In this document: piece after piece, positions 18,501 to 27,699 of the stretch
How positions within the stretch are numbered: the first letter of the stretch is position 1
Layout: each line of letters starts with the position of its first letter
Source of the DNA: Poseidonibacter ostreae
Lineage (GTDB): Bacteria; Campylobacterota; Campylobacteria; Campylobacterales; Arcobacteraceae
Length of the DNA stretch: 64,000 nt
Reading direction: 5' to 3'
NCBI RefSeq assembly: GCF_009208075.1
Contig: NZ_WFKJ01000005.1
Coordinates: 25,704-89,703 of the forward strand
Made by a program: the position numbers and the translations under genes
The notes under the pieces: model-generated
The model's input: only the letters and a program-made list of their open reading frames with translations
Told to the model about the DNA's origin: nothing
Database searches by the model: none

Positions 18501-18631
18501 CTATAGGAATGGAGAGATTAGCTCCTTTAGGTGCTGTTGTTATTGGTGGATTAATTGTAGGTACCTTTTTAACGCTTGTATTTATACCACTATTTTTTGT
18601 TTGGATTCACAAACAAAAGATAAATTCTTAA
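15548..18631 (+). CDS. RND-family inner-membrane efflux pump
   Basis: A 1027-residue AcrB-type transporter with the usual twofold layout: TM1 (FVYSFLALFLFLGING), a large porter domain, TM2-7, a second porter domain and TM8-12. The proton relay Asp pair is visible in TM4 (GLLLDDTVVVVENIERHY). The C-terminal half has SLKIPILIILSIPLTIGG and the conserved TRTRPVLMTAISVSVGMIP. The substrate class cannot be read; the sequence is closer to multidrug (HAE) than to heavy-metal pumps in the Asp motif. It follows the adaptor gene without spacing. A response regulator and kinase are 34 nt downstream and probably control the pump. Confidence 0.9.
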   Translation: MKNIVKAILSRPFFVYSFLALFLFLGINGYFKLDKKLFPNSNRPEIAIVIVQPSASAKDMASNIAIPLESELYTIDKVRRVYSSTIDEVSVIRVEFEYEKSLIDASSDVRNSIDKIKSSLPSDILEPQLHKISESTAPIITIAASSKNNLPLEDIRQIIENDIAKGFLKLKGIANVDIFGGYKKELQIIVSKEKLDKYGLSLAQVMEVVKQNNKDYALGSIDNQKSRFLLKIKEQKDAVYKIREIQINQDLKLKDIAKIYFGYYNNSAIYHGNSQKAIALSIQRNDNSDVVSSIEIVEKHLETVRKDYPNLSFNITDTQKTTIVQSTDNMFIALRDAIIMSMIVVFIFLASFRQIFVVLLTIPMVYVSTIALMWLFGLEFNIITLTAIILALGLLLDDTVVVVENIERHYSSIKEPMSKAVLNGTSEIMFADFSGTLTTIVALLPILFIGDYPQTVFGPLIGTLLLALIASFFVSITFVPLISTKILAIDNKYILLLENKFNILSDIINNFFVEFFINTVKLALEKKVVASIYLLALMALFFISAKIVMPMAGQELMPAMDTGAAKIKIVTDSNMSIQKTEEILDKAESIINKNEHIQSISSSIGGEAGVLSIGSGGGVNDILIIANYVNRFNRSETIWEIEAILRNELSKISDIKRLEVSDAGATAMASIKANIDVTLYGNDLNKLYEKALEYEKAMYNTQGIVNVSKTWNIDNSSYILNIDAKKAFAYGIKEQEIVTQLQLALRGSKVAFYPIVNSVDLPLRVWLEKESIQDVRAIQTLLIDTPKGKIPLNTIASISTELEPNIITREGLDYTIDILGFREKASISHLMANFEEAASHIELPNDIKLVQTGDIQQLQDSSIRIIKAVGLGLLLIFLIMIPMFNSLKIPILIILSIPLTIGGASWILILLDYHSSMSAMIGFILLAGVIVNNAILLIHFAIEKQNEGWDAKEAIMESIKTRTRPVLMTAISVSVGMIPVALGWAIGMERLAPLGAVVIGGLIVGTFLTLVFIPLFFVWIHKQKINS

Positions 18632-18665
18632 GTACTATAGATATAATAAAAAGAAAGGCTTTTAA

Positions 18666-19319
18666 GTGTATAAAATTTTATTAGTTGAAGATGATTTGAT
18701 TTTAGGAGATACTATTTTTGATATATTAGAAAGTGCTGGTTTTGAAGCTACTTGGGTTAAAGATGGACAAAAAGCTTTAGATCAAACTTTTATAACAAAC
18801 TACGATTTGTTTTTATTTGATGTAAATGTTCCTTTTATAAACGGCTTTGAACTTTTAAAAGACTTAAGAGCAAGTGGGGATATTACTCCTGCTATTTTTA
18901 TAACAGCAAGAGTTGATATAGATTCTTTTTCACGTGGATTTGAAATAGGTGCAGATGATTATATAAAAAAACCTTTTGAAATTGAGGAACTTATTATTAG
19001 AATAAGTGCTCAAATAAAAAAATCTTTTAAAACATATAATAAAAATATAGTTTATAAAGATTTGTCTTTTTCTATAGATAAAAAAGAAATTTTTAAAGAC
19101 AATCAAAAGATTCATATAACACCTACTGAGTTTAAACTCTTTGAGCTTTTTATAAAAAATATTGGAAAAATGATTTCAAAAGAAGAAATTTTATATCATG
19201 TTCATAGTGGAGATGAGGGAAGTGAAGCAGCACTTAGAGTACAAATATCAAAACTAAAAAAAATTGGCTTAGAGATTACAAATTTAAGAGGGGTAGGGTA
19301 TAGATGTGAACAAGTATAA
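18666..19319 (+). CDS. OmpR-family response regulator of the efflux operon
   Basis: A 217-residue regulator with a GTG start. The receiver domain has ED at 8-9, phosphoacceptor Asp52 (LFLFDVNVP), Thr in FITARVD and Lys in DYIKKPFE. The winged helix spans about 130-217 and ends in LRGVGYRCE. It is 34 nt downstream of the RND pump gene and overlaps the kinase gene by 14 nt. A regulator pair behind a tripartite pump typically induces the pump in response to envelope stress or the substrate; that role is inferred. Confidence 0.86.
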   Translation: MYKILLVEDDLILGDTIFDILESAGFEATWVKDGQKALDQTFITNYDLFLFDVNVPFINGFELLKDLRASGDITPAIFITARVDIDSFSRGFEIGADDYIKKPFEIEELIIRISAQIKKSFKTYNKNIVYKDLSFSIDKKEIFKDNQKIHITPTEFKLFELFIKNIGKMISKEEILYHVHSGDEGSEAALRVQISKLKKIGLEITNLRGVGYRCEQV

Positions 19320-20361
19320 GAAGAAAGCACTTTTAAAATTTACACTTATATATTTTTTATCAACTTCTATATTTATAATAGTATTAGGTTATCTATATTT
19401 TTCACAACAAAAAAACTTGATACTACAAAAATATGCTCTAAGAATGCATCATTATGTTATAACACTAAAGCAAACAAACTTCAAATATAAACAAGATAAT
19501 TATAGTTATAAACTTATAGATGATATGAAAGTAAAATATCAATTACCAATAAAAGAAAATGATTTATATGTAAAAGTATTCCCACAATTAAAGAGTGAAA
19601 AAAATATTCAAGCAAGTATATCTTCTTGGCTTATTGATGATGATATCAGTAGTATTAAAAACCTTGTAATAAAATGGCAAATCACTTTAAATTTACTTTT
19701 TTTAATCATTAGTTTTATCCTTGCTAAAATTTCTTTAAAACCTATGGAAGATACTATTTCTCATCTTGATAGATTTATAAAAGATTTAATACATGATTTA
19801 AATACACCTGCAACTTCAATTTTATTAAATGCTAAAATGCTTGATAATGAGATTAAAGAAGAAAAAGTTTTAAAGAAAATAAATAGAATAAAACATAGTG
19901 CACAAAATATTGCATCTTTATATGAAAACTTAGATGTATTTTTAAGTAATAATACAAAAAAAACTAAAGTAAATCTTTACTCAATTTTAAATCAAAAAGA
20001 AGATGAATATAAAATTATCTATCCAAATATAGAAATGAATATAGAGAATAAAGAGATGCTTGTAAATACTAATGAAAAAGCTATAAGAAGAATTATAGAT
20101 AATATTCTATCAAATTCCTGCAAATATTCAAGCGAGAAACCCAAAATAGATATAAGATTTAAACAAAATAAACTAATAATCAAAGATAATGGAAAAGGTA
20201 TAAAGTTTCCAAAAAAAGTTTTTGAAAGAAGTTATACAGAAAATGAACATGGACATGGAATAGGTATGCATATAGTATATAAATTAGCTATGGAATTAGA
20301 TTTAGATATAAAGATTACTTCAAAAGAAAAAGAAGGAACTATCATCGAACTAGTATTTTAA
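19306..20361 (+). CDS. Sensor histidine kinase of the efflux operon
   Basis: A 351-residue kinase with a GTG start inside the regulator gene. It has two membrane segments (about 12-32 and 124-141) around a periplasmic loop of about 90 residues, a phosphoacceptor box FIKDLIHDLNTPATSIL with His163, and an HATPase domain (IIDNILSNSCKYS, IKDNGKGI, GHGIGMHIVYKLA). HDLNTP departs from the common HELRTP. No clear HAMP domain is present between TM2 and the His box. Its stop codon overlaps the stop of the convergent AbrB-type gene by 4 nt. Confidence 0.85.
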   Translation: MNKYKKKALLKFTLIYFLSTSIFIIVLGYLYFSQQKNLILQKYALRMHHYVITLKQTNFKYKQDNYSYKLIDDMKVKYQLPIKENDLYVKVFPQLKSEKNIQASISSWLIDDDISSIKNLVIKWQITLNLLFLIISFILAKISLKPMEDTISHLDRFIKDLIHDLNTPATSILLNAKMLDNEIKEEKVLKKINRIKHSAQNIASLYENLDVFLSNNTKKTKVNLYSILNQKEDEYKIIYPNIEMNIENKEMLVNTNEKAIRRIIDNILSNSCKYSSEKPKIDIRFKQNKLIIKDNGKGIKFPKKVFERSYTENEHGHGIGMHIVYKLAMELDLDIKITSKEKEGTIIELVF

Positions 20362-21407
20362 ATCCTTCTTGCAATTATTGGTGCTATATTCATAACTATA
20401 AAAAGCCTCATAATATGATGAATAGTAATATATGGAATATTTGCAGCTACTAAAATTGCAATTAGATTTATTTCAGCTTGTCCTCCTGGAGAGAAAGCTA
20501 AAAGTATTGAAATAATGGAAAAGTCAAATAAATAGTGTGCAAGGCTTATAAAAAGTATTGAAATTAAAGCTAGAATTATAAAATGTCCAAAGGTAGCTAT
20601 TAAAGTCTGAAGTATTGTTTTATAATCAACTCCTTTAAAAGTAAAACCAATAATAGTACCAAAGATAACTTGCACAAACTTAATAAGCTCATCAGGTATT
20701 TTTGTATGTATTAATCCATTTGAATGAATCAAAATACTAAGAATCATAGGACCTATTAAATATGCTGCTGAGATATTTAACTTCTTTGCTATAAATGCTC
20801 CTATTGCCCCAACACAAGAAAGATAGAAAAGTTCTTTTAGATTTGTATCTACTAATGGTACTGTGATTATTTGGTTACCACTAATATCAATATGAAAGAT
20901 ATATTGAATAACAAAAGGAAGTGTTATAACTATAAAAAATAGTCTTGAAGATTGAACTAGAGTGATTTTAGAAATATTAGCTTTTATCTGCTCTCCTATA
21001 ATCACCATTTCTATAACACCTCCTGGCATTGAACTTAAAAAGGCAGTTCTTTTATCAAAGTCTAAAAATCTATGATAGTAGTACATCCCACAAATAATAG
21101 TAATAATTGTATATGGAATAATAAGAAGAATAGAGAAAAAATAGATACTAAGATAATCTAAAACCTCTGGAGTAAAAGCACTACCAATTACAAGGCCTAT
21201 AATAATTCGTGCAGGAGTTGAAAAAATATGGCTAGGTTTTTTTATATAATTATTTTCAAACTGTATTAAAATGGATATTATAAATATAGAACCTAAAAGC
21301 CAAGGAAGTGGAAGATTTAAATAGATAAATATTATTGAGCCTATAATTCCTATTGTAAGGGTAAGTATCATTTTAAAATAGGATAAAAGTGTTTCCATAA
21401 AGCTCAT
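20358..21407 (-). CDS. AbrB-family membrane protein
   Basis: A 349-residue, very hydrophobic protein with about ten membrane segments in two related halves. The motifs LPLPWLLGSIF / FLSSMPGGVIEMVIIGEQ in the first half and ISAAYLIGPMILS / LAFSPGGQAEINLIAILV in the second match the AbrB duplication family (often mis-named ammonia monooxygenase). The family is believed to transport small compounds, but the substrate is not known. The ATG start has no strong ribosome site. It is convergent with the efflux kinase gene. Confidence 0.8.
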   Translation of the reverse strand: MSFMETLLSYFKMILTLTIGIIGSIIFIYLNLPLPWLLGSIFIISILIQFENNYIKKPSHIFSTPARIIIGLVIGSAFTPEVLDYLSIYFFSILLIIPYTIITIICGMYYYHRFLDFDKRTAFLSSMPGGVIEMVIIGEQIKANISKITLVQSSRLFFIVITLPFVIQYIFHIDISGNQIITVPLVDTNLKELFYLSCVGAIGAFIAKKLNISAAYLIGPMILSILIHSNGLIHTKIPDELIKFVQVIFGTIIGFTFKGVDYKTILQTLIATFGHFIILALISILFISLAHYLFDFSIISILLAFSPGGQAEINLIAILVAANIPYITIHHIMRLFIVMNIAPIIARRI

Positions 21408-21491
21408 TTATAATTAGATATTTAATTATAAGATATATTTGTTAAATTTATATTTGTTTACATTAAAAGTATCAAATCTCCCAAGCGGAAC

Positions 21492-21806
21492 TTGAAAGTA
21501 TTAGTTTTATTTAGTGATTTTACTTATAAGCCTATGGATAATGGAGGGCATGGACAAATTGGAATAAATATTTCAAATGAATCAAATATTATGATTCCAT
21601 CTATTAAAGGTGAAACAAAAGCTATGCCTGCAAATATGTTTATAAATAAAGAACATAAGGGATTAAAAAGAGGACAAGCTGGTGCATATTTACCACCATC
21701 TTCAGGTGGAAAAGGAAATTCATATTATGCTACAGTTAAAGCTTTAGACTCTAATGATGAGGTTTTAAAATCTATGGATATTCAAATGGGTAAATTTTAT
21801 TTCTAA
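21492..21806 (+). CDS. Unrecognised small protein
   Basis: A 104-residue protein from a TTG start (no ATG lies in frame upstream); a weak GCGGAA site precedes it. The sequence is beta-rich with no membrane segment or signal peptide: FSDFTYKPMDNGGHGQIGI, then LKRGQAGAYLPPSSGGKG and a final strand pair. Gly- and Pro-rich turns suggest a small compact beta domain. It stands alone between divergent and convergent neighbours and ends in a strong terminator, so it is its own transcription unit. I know no family for it. Confidence 0.6.
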   Translation: MKVLVLFSDFTYKPMDNGGHGQIGINISNESNIMIPSIKGETKAMPANMFINKEHKGLKRGQAGAYLPPSSGGKGNSYYATVKALDSNDEVLKSMDIQMGKFYF

Positions 21807-21828
21807 AAGTGTATTTATACACTTTTAG
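21803..21828 (+). terminator. Terminator after the small unrecognised gene
   Basis: Perfect 11-bp arms CTAAAAGTGTA and TACACTTTTAG with loop TTTA; the left arm contains the stop codon of the upstream gene. The element may also act in the other direction for the convergent chemoreceptor gene. Confidence 0.65.
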
Positions 21829-21852
21829 ATTAATTTATATAAACTCTTCTTT

Positions 21853-24210
21853 TTATTTTTTACCATCAAAACTATTTTCATTAACACTATTTACTGTATC
21901 AATTGCAATTTTATTTGTTTCAAGTGCAATAGCATTTGTTCTATCTGCAACAGATGCGTTTTCTTGTGTGAATTTATCTAATTGATTAATTGCATCACTA
22001 ATTTGTGTCATTCCTGTATTTTGTTCTTGAGCAGCATTTGAAACATCATCAATTAAGTGACTAGTTTGTTCAATATTTACTTCTAATTCAGAGAATCCTT
22101 CTATCATAGAAGAACTAATTTTTTTACCTTCATTTGCTTTTACAGTTGCTGATTCAACTAAATCTTTAATTTCTTTAGCAGCTTCTGCAGATCTGCTTGC
22201 AAGGTTTCTAACTTCAGCAGCAACAACTGCAAATCCTTTTCCAGCTTCACCTGCAGTTGCAGCTTCAACAGCAGCATTTAAAGAAAGAATATTTGTTTGG
22301 AATGCTATTTGGTCAATAACTGAAATTGCATCATTAATAGCTATTACCGTGTTATTTATATCTTCCATTGAGTCTGCAGTTTTTGTAGCTAACTCTTTAC
22401 CAATATTTGCTGAATTTTGAGTTTTATCTGAAATTGAAAGCATCTCTTGCGCTTTTTCACTTGTTTGTCTAATATTTCCTGTAATTTCTTCTATTGATGC
22501 AGCTGTTTCTTCAAGTGATGCAGCTTGAGAACTTGCATTTTGATTTAAGATAGTAACATTTGAAGTTAATTCTTCTGATTTATTTTGTAAACTATTTCCA
22601 TCATTTAAATTATCTTGTAACATTTTTGTAATCATATTATTTAAATTTATAATATCACTACCAATTTTACCACTACTTGTACTATCAACTTTTTCAGTAA
22701 AGTTTTTTTGTGCATATTGTTCTAATACAGTGCTTAAAGCATTAATATTTGTTCCAACTAATGTTTGAATGTTATCAAGCATATTATTTAATAGAGTTTT
22801 TAATTCTTCTAAAGATTCATTATTTGTTGATGAAGAGATTCTTTTGTCTAAGTAACCTTGCCCAACATGATTTACAATCTCTTTTACATCTTTAATTAAA
22901 ATATCATCTTGGTCAAAAATAGTTTTTGTTTTACTAATATTTTCATTTATTACTTTACACATACGACCTATTTCATCATCTGAATCAATAGCTAAAGTTT
23001 TAATATCACTTTGTTCTCTATTTAAATATTTGAAAAACTCCAGTAATCCATCTTGAAATCTTGTAAGAGGATTAAACATGATTTTTTTCATTATAAAGAT
23101 AATTAAAAATGAGACAATAGCTATCACTACTATAATCTGTAAAATAGAACTTATCATAGTACTTGAAATATTATCATTTGTTTTTTTATTCATTTGAGCA
23201 ACTTTTTCTTCTATCTCAGTTACGTATGCTCCTGTACCTATAATAAAATCCCAAGGTTCAAATTTTCTAACATAAGAGAACTTTTCAAACTCTCCTTTTT
23301 TTCCAGGTATTCCCCAGTAATATTTTACAAGTGAACCCTCTTTTTTCTCATTTGCACCCTTTACAATTGCTCTATATAAATATTTGCCTTTTTTATCTTT
23401 TAAATCATAAAGGTTTTTTCCTGCAAGCTCAGCTTTTACTCCATGCATTAAAACGACATGATTAGAGTCATTAATCCAATAATAACCATTTTTACCATAT
23501 TTCATATTGCTTATTGCATATAATGCTTCTTTTTTCATTTTTTCTGCTACATCGTCAATATATGCACCTGTTCCTAAAATCCAATTATATGGTTTGAAAA
23601 CTTTTACAATAGAAGCTTTAAATACAGTTTTTTGACTACTTGGATTAAGAAAAGAGTATTCAATAAACCCTTTATCTGTTCCGTTCTTTTTCAGTTCATC
23701 AACACCAAGTTCTACAAATGGAACTTTGGGAGTATTTTTAAAGTATTTACCTGTTAAATTCTCTTTAATAGGATGCATTACCATTTTATAATCAAAATCA
23801 TTTATCCAAAAATAACCAGACTTCCCATATCTTGTAGATTGGATTATTGATTTAATTCTCTGTTTTAACTCTTCTGGCTCTAAGATATCTTTGTTTTTTT
23901 CATATTCACTATTTATAATTGAAAATAAAAAGTCTGATTGTTCTTCAATATATATTTTTACTTCACCTTTGATTTTATCTTTTGCAGTTCTTGCATAATA
24001 TGATTCTACAGTTTTATATGCAAGTGATACATAGTTTTTTAATTCTGCTTCTTTTGCTTTGTATGCAGCTTCACTTGAATTTTCAATTATTACTTTAGAA
24101 GTATTTTTTAAACTTATAATTGATTGCACTTGCATTATAATTGTTACTAAAATCATAGAACCTATAATTGTTGATAATAACTTGACTTTTATTGAACTAT
24201 TTTTTAACAT
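21853..24210 (-). CDS. Methyl-accepting chemotaxis protein with tandem Cache domains
   Basis: A 785-residue chemoreceptor from the ATG at 24210, preceded by GAGGAG; a longer frame begins with TTG at 24228 but lacks a ribosome site. TM1 is near the N-terminus ([19 protein letters not shown]). The periplasmic part holds two related Cache units, each with YGK.GY.WIND and ending W.LGTGAY or [12 protein letters not shown]2 is at about 350-375, then a HAMP-like double module and the signalling hairpin with [23 protein letters not shown] split by the usual tip. It ends with SFDGKK and no CheR-binding pentapeptide is visible. The ligand is unknown; Cache domains of this type often bind small organic acids or amino acids. 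Confidence 0.9.
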   Translation of the reverse strand: MLKNSSIKVKLLSTIIGSMILVTIIMQVQSIISLKNTSKVIIENSSEAAYKAKEAELKNYVSLAYKTVESYYARTAKDKIKGEVKIYIEEQSDFLFSIINSEYEKNKDILEPEELKQRIKSIIQSTRYGKSGYFWINDFDYKMVMHPIKENLTGKYFKNTPKVPFVELGVDELKKNGTDKGFIEYSFLNPSSQKTVFKASIVKVFKPYNWILGTGAYIDDVAEKMKKEALYAISNMKYGKNGYYWINDSNHVVLMHGVKAELAGKNLYDLKDKKGKYLYRAIVKGANEKKEGSLVKYYWGIPGKKGEFEKFSYVRKFEPWDFIIGTGAYVTEIEEKVAQMNKKTNDNISSTMISSILQIIVVIAIVSFLIIFIMKKIMFNPLTRFQDGLLEFFKYLNREQSDIKTLAIDSDDEIGRMCKVINENISKTKTIFDQDDILIKDVKEIVNHVGQGYLDKRISSSTNNESLEELKTLLNNMLDNIQTLVGTNINALSTVLEQYAQKNFTEKVDSTSSGKIGSDIINLNNMITKMLQDNLNDGNSLQNKSEELTSNVTILNQNASSQAASLEETAASIEEITGNIRQTSEKAQEMLSISDKTQNSANIGKELATKTADSMEDINNTVIAINDAISVIDQIAFQTNILSLNAAVEAATAGEAGKGFAVVAAEVRNLASRSAEAAKEIKDLVESATVKANEGKKISSSMIEGFSELEVNIEQTSHLIDDVSNAAQEQNTGMTQISDAINQLDKFTQENASVADRTNAIALETNKIAIDTVNSVNENSFDGKK

Positions 24211-24248
24211 AATGAACTCCTCATCCAAATAAAGGTTTTTATTAGCCT

Positions 24249-24254
24249 ATTATA
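24249..24254 (-). promoter_or_regulatory. Extended -10 box for the chemoreceptor
   Basis: On the minus strand, TGCTATAAT gives an extended -10 promoter 39 nt before the ATG. It looks sigma-70 type, not the flagellar sigma-28 type. Confidence 0.5.
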
Positions 24255-24470
24255 GCACAAGTTACACTAATATATTTAAAAAAAAAATAAAAATAACTAA
24301 AAGTTGATTATGAAATAATGTTATAAATCTTTGAATAGCACTAGTGTAGGAAGAAAAAAAGTTTTATTTGAAATAAATAATTTTTATAAAAAAACTTATT
24401 TTAATGAAGGAAGCAAAAATTTGAAATAAGTTAGTTAAATGTTAGTATTTTGTATTATTTTTTGTATTTT

Positions 24471-24504
24471 TGTGCTCTAAAAATATAGAAATTTTTAGAG
24501 CACA
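24471..24504 (-). terminator. Strong hairpin after the por operon
   Basis: Perfect 14-bp arms TGTGCTCTAAAAAT and ATTTTTAGAGCACA with a 6-nt loop, 5 nt after the porB stop on the minus strand. On the minus strand the stem is followed by an A-rich stretch, not a T-run. So it may be an mRNA 3'-end stabilising hairpin as much as a classical terminator. Confidence 0.5.
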
Positions 24505-24509
24505 GAAGA

Positions 24510-25466
24510 TTACATTCTGATTTCTTCTCTTTTTTGTAAGAAATCCCATCTTTTATTAATTCTTTCTTGCCACTCTTCAATTATATATTCATATTGAGGA
24601 GTAAATAAGTGTTTAAATCTTGGTTGTGCAGCTAAATAATCTCTTACTGGAATAATGTTTTTTGGTCTGTAAGTGATATTTAATTCTCTGCCATCAATGA
24701 TTTCATATAATGGGAAAACTAAAGAATCAACTGCTAAATCAGAAACTTCAATAGTTTGATTTGGAGCAAATTTCCATTCAGTTGTACAAGCAGACATTGC
24801 ATTTATAAATACAGGACCCTCTGTATCAAAACCTCTTTGGATTTTCTTAACCATATCTTTCCATTTATTAGGTGCTACTTGAGCAACATAAGGAGAACCG
24901 TGTGCTGCCATAATTGAAACAATATCTTTTTTCTGTCTTTTTTCACCATAAGATGTTGACCCAGCTGGTGCAGTTGTTGTACTTGAACCAATAGGAGTTG
25001 AAGATGATCGCTGCCCTCCTGTATTAGCATATACTTCATTATCTAAACATACATACATCATGTCATGACCACGTTCGAAACAACCAGAAATCCATTGGAA
25101 ACCAATATCATAAGTTGAACCATCTCCACCAAATGTTACAAACTTTGGTTGAGCTGTATCTTCACTAATTCTACCTTTATTTCTTAAGGCTTTATTCATA
25201 GTTTCAACACCAGCCATTGCTGTTGATGAGTTTTCAAATCCAATATGAATCCATGAACAATCCCAAGAAGTATGAGGATAAATAGCAGTACAAACTTCTA
25301 AACATCCTGTTGATGCTGATACAACTAAGTTATCATTAGTTGCATTTAAAACTTCTCTTACAATAATTGAGTGAGCACAACCTGGACATAAAAGGTGTGA
25401 ACCTTCAAATCTCTCAGCAGCTGTTGAGAATGACTTTAAGTTTTTAATTACTTTTTGAGTACTCAT
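24510..25466 (-). CDS. porB: Pyruvate:ferredoxin oxidoreductase, beta subunit
   Basis: A 318-residue thiamine-diphosphate subunit of the 2-oxoacid:acceptor oxidoreductase family. It has the cysteine pair CPGCAHS and further cysteines (STGCLEVC, SACTTEW) for a [4Fe-4S] cluster, and the TPP-binding motif GDGSTYDIGFQW ... DNEVYANTGGQ. It decarboxylates pyruvate to acetyl-CoA and CO2 and passes electrons to flavodoxin or ferredoxin. It is the last gene of the four-gene operon, 2 nt after porA. A strong hairpin follows. Confidence 0.93.
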   Translation of the reverse strand: MSTQKVIKNLKSFSTAAERFEGSHLLCPGCAHSIIVREVLNATNDNLVVSASTGCLEVCTAIYPHTSWDCSWIHIGFENSSTAMAGVETMNKALRNKGRISEDTAQPKFVTFGGDGSTYDIGFQWISGCFERGHDMMYVCLDNEVYANTGGQRSSSTPIGSSTTTAPAGSTSYGEKRQKKDIVSIMAAHGSPYVAQVAPNKWKDMVKKIQRGFDTEGPVFINAMSACTTEWKFAPNQTIEVSDLAVDSLVFPLYEIIDGRELNITYRPKNIIPVRDYLAAQPRFKHLFTPQYEYIIEEWQERINKRWDFLQKREEIRM

Positions 25467-25468
25467 TG

Positions 25469-26707
25469 TTATTTCTCCTCCACATCATAGAAACTAAGTG
25501 CAGGTCCTCTAACACCAATTAGTGTTTGAATTTTGCCATTAATTTTTCCATCTTGTGCATCTTTATTTAGTGTTCTAAAGATATCTTTTAATCCTGCAAT
25601 AGTCATATCTCTACCACCTAATCCATAAATTAAGTTTGTAACTAATGGTCTGTTTTGTGAGTTAATTAAAGCTCCTGATACTTCATTATATAAAGCTCCA
25701 ACAGTTCCCCCAGGTGCAGATCTATCCATACAAGCAATTGCTTTAACATTTTGTAATGTAGCTGATAACTCTTCAAGTGGGAAAGGTCTAAATAGTCTTG
25801 GTGCTACAACACCTACATTTATACCTTCTTCTTTTTTGATTTGATCAATTGCAAGTTTTGCAGTTTCAAAAGTTGAACCTAAACATACAATTGCAATATC
25901 AGCATCTTCCATACCATAAGTCTCAACTACTTTATATTCTCTTCCTGTTAACTCTTTAAATTCAGCAAAAGTATCTTCAATAACTTTTTTAGAACCCATT
26001 AAAGCAGCATGTTGTTTCGCTTTATGTTCAAAGTGCCAATCTTGTTCAGTTTGTACACCATGTGTTACTGGCTTATCAAAATTTAATAAAGCGTTAACTT
26101 GTAAGTAATCTCCAACAAATTTTGAAGCTACTTCATCTTTTAAAGGAATAACATTTTGAGCTGTATGTGAAGTCATAAATCCATCTTGATTAGAAATAAC
26201 AGGAAGTCTAACTGCTGGATGTTCTGAGATTTTAAATGACATTAAAGTCATATCATAAGCTTCTTGAGGTGAGAATGCATCAATTGAAACCCATCCTGCA
26301 TCTCTTGTTAAATATAAATCTGAGTGGTCACCATTTACATTAAGTGGTGCTGCTAAGGCTCTATTTACAAGACATAAAACTACAGGAATTCTCATTCCAG
26401 ATGCTTGATATAAAGTTTCAATCATAAGTGCTAAACCTTGTGAAGAAGTTGCAGTTGCAACTCTACCACCAGCAGCACCAGCTCCAATACATGCACTCAT
26501 AGCAGCATGCTCAGATTCAGTCATCATAACTTCACCATCAACATATCCATTTGCATGGAACATTGCATAGTTTTCTACTGTAGCAGTAGATGGTGTAATA
26601 GGGTATGCAGCAACAACATCAACATCAGCTTGTCTGAAAGCTTGTGAATTTGCCATGTTTCCATCCCAAACTTCAACACCTTTTAAATTCATTTCTTTGC
26701 TATTCAT
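25469..26707 (-). CDS. porA: Pyruvate:ferredoxin oxidoreductase, alpha subunit
   Basis: A 412-residue alpha subunit with the pyrimidine-binding side of the TPP site (AYPITPSTATVENYAMFHANG, TESEHAAMSACIGAGAAGGRVATATSSQGL) and the transketolase C-terminal domain (IAIVCLGSTFETAKLAID; PFPLEEL). The pattern is that of pyruvate-type rather than 2-oxoglutarate-type enzymes, but the substrate is assigned mainly from the operon layout known from Helicobacter and Campylobacter relatives. It lies 2 nt upstream of porB and 2 nt after porD. Confidence 0.93.
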   Translation of the reverse strand: MNSKEMNLKGVEVWDGNMANSQAFRQADVDVVAAYPITPSTATVENYAMFHANGYVDGEVMMTESEHAAMSACIGAGAAGGRVATATSSQGLALMIETLYQASGMRIPVVLCLVNRALAAPLNVNGDHSDLYLTRDAGWVSIDAFSPQEAYDMTLMSFKISEHPAVRLPVISNQDGFMTSHTAQNVIPLKDEVASKFVGDYLQVNALLNFDKPVTHGVQTEQDWHFEHKAKQHAALMGSKKVIEDTFAEFKELTGREYKVVETYGMEDADIAIVCLGSTFETAKLAIDQIKKEEGINVGVVAPRLFRPFPLEELSATLQNVKAIACMDRSAPGGTVGALYNEVSGALINSQNRPLVTNLIYGLGGRDMTIAGLKDIFRTLNKDAQDGKINGKIQTLIGVRGPALSFYDVEEK

Positions 26708-26709
26708 AT

Positions 26710-27123
26710 TTATTCACCCTTCTTTTTTTTCTCAGGCCATTTACCTAGTGCATCTTCAACTGTTTCATACTCTTCAAACATTAATAAAGATTTTGGATTA
26801 GTAGGACATACACTTACACATAATCCACATCCCTTACAGTGTTCGTAATCAACACCTTTCATCTCTTTATTTCTTGCAATAATTGAAGTATCTGGACAGA
26901 ATATCCAGCAGTTTTGACAGTCAATACATGTCTCAGAATTCCAAACTGGCTTTATAACTCTCCAGTCTCCTACTGACATTGCTTTTGAACTTGTTTCTGA
27001 ATATAATCTATCTTCAGGTTGCATTTCAGCAATGTTATAATCTATATCTCCTTGGAATGTATATAAAGCAGCACCAGGTACTAGCTCATCCCATCCCATT
27101 TCATTAATTGGTTTATTTGACAT
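26710..27123 (-). CDS. porD: Pyruvate:ferredoxin oxidoreductase, delta (ferredoxin-like) subunit
   Basis: A 137-residue subunit with two [4Fe-4S] motifs, CIDCQNCWIFCP and CKGCGLCVSVCP, in its C-terminal half. The first 65 residues (DELVPGAALYTFQGD) form an N-terminal extension seen in the multi-subunit enzymes. It carries electrons from the TPP site to the external acceptor. It is the second gene of the operon. Confidence 0.92.
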   Translation of the reverse strand: MSNKPINEMGWDELVPGAALYTFQGDIDYNIAEMQPEDRLYSETSSKAMSVGDWRVIKPVWNSETCIDCQNCWIFCPDTSIIARNKEMKGVDYEHCKGCGLCVSVCPTNPKSLLMFEEYETVEDALGKWPEKKKKGE

Positions 27124-27135
27124 ATTTATTATCCT

Positions 27136-27699
27136 TTAATGAACTTCATCATAAGCTCGTTGGATTGCAATCATATTTGCATCAATAAGATTCTGAGGTA
27201 ATTTTTTTAATACACCTTTCATCGCTTCTTTGAAATACTCTAATTCGAACATTCCACTTACTTTCATAAATGCACCAAGCATAGGTGTATTTGGAATTGC
27301 TTTTCCAATAGTTTCTCTTGAAATTTGGAAACAATCTAATACAAATACTCTATCTTCAATACCTTGAAGTTTTGGTACTTTTGCAATTACTTCTTCTTTG
27401 CTAAGGTGTGTTGTAATAATATATTTAGTTTTATCTGTACCATTAGCTGTAATATCATCAGTATAAGTTAATCCTGGATCTAGTATAAATACAAAATCAG
27501 GTTCCATGTATTTTTCATGGTTTAAAATTACTTCATCATCAATTCTATTGTAGGCAGTCATTGACGCACCTCTTTTAGCTGAACCATAAAAAGCGAATGC
27601 TTGCACTTGTTTTCCAGTTTCAGCAACAACAGAAGCAAGTCCTTTAGCACCAGTTACTGCACCTTGACCTGCACGGCTATGCCATCTAATTTCTAACAT
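27136..27699 (-). CDS. porC: Pyruvate:ferredoxin oxidoreductase, gamma subunit
   Basis: A 187-residue gamma subunit starting EIRWHSRAGQGAVTGAKGLA, the usual opening of this domain, with GSAKRGASMTAYNRI following. It is the first gene of the gamma-delta-alpha-beta operon; the ATG follows AAGGAGCC, the best ribosome site in this region. A TATAAT about 52 nt upstream (27756 to 27751 on the minus strand) is a plausible -10. Confidence 0.92.
   Translation of the reverse strand: MLEIRWHSRAGQGAVTGAKGLASVVAETGKQVQAFAFYGSAKRGASMTAYNRIDDEVILNHEKYMEPDFVFILDPGLTYTDDITANGTDKTKYIITTHLSKEEVIAKVPKLQGIEDRVFVLDCFQISRETIGKAIPNTPMLGAFMKVSGMFELEYFKEAMKGVLKKLPQNLIDANMIAIQRAYDEVH

Noticed and set aside
18496..18684. 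Open frame at the end of the RND pump gene
   Set aside because: It overlaps the end of the pump gene and the start of the regulator gene in another frame and resembles neither.
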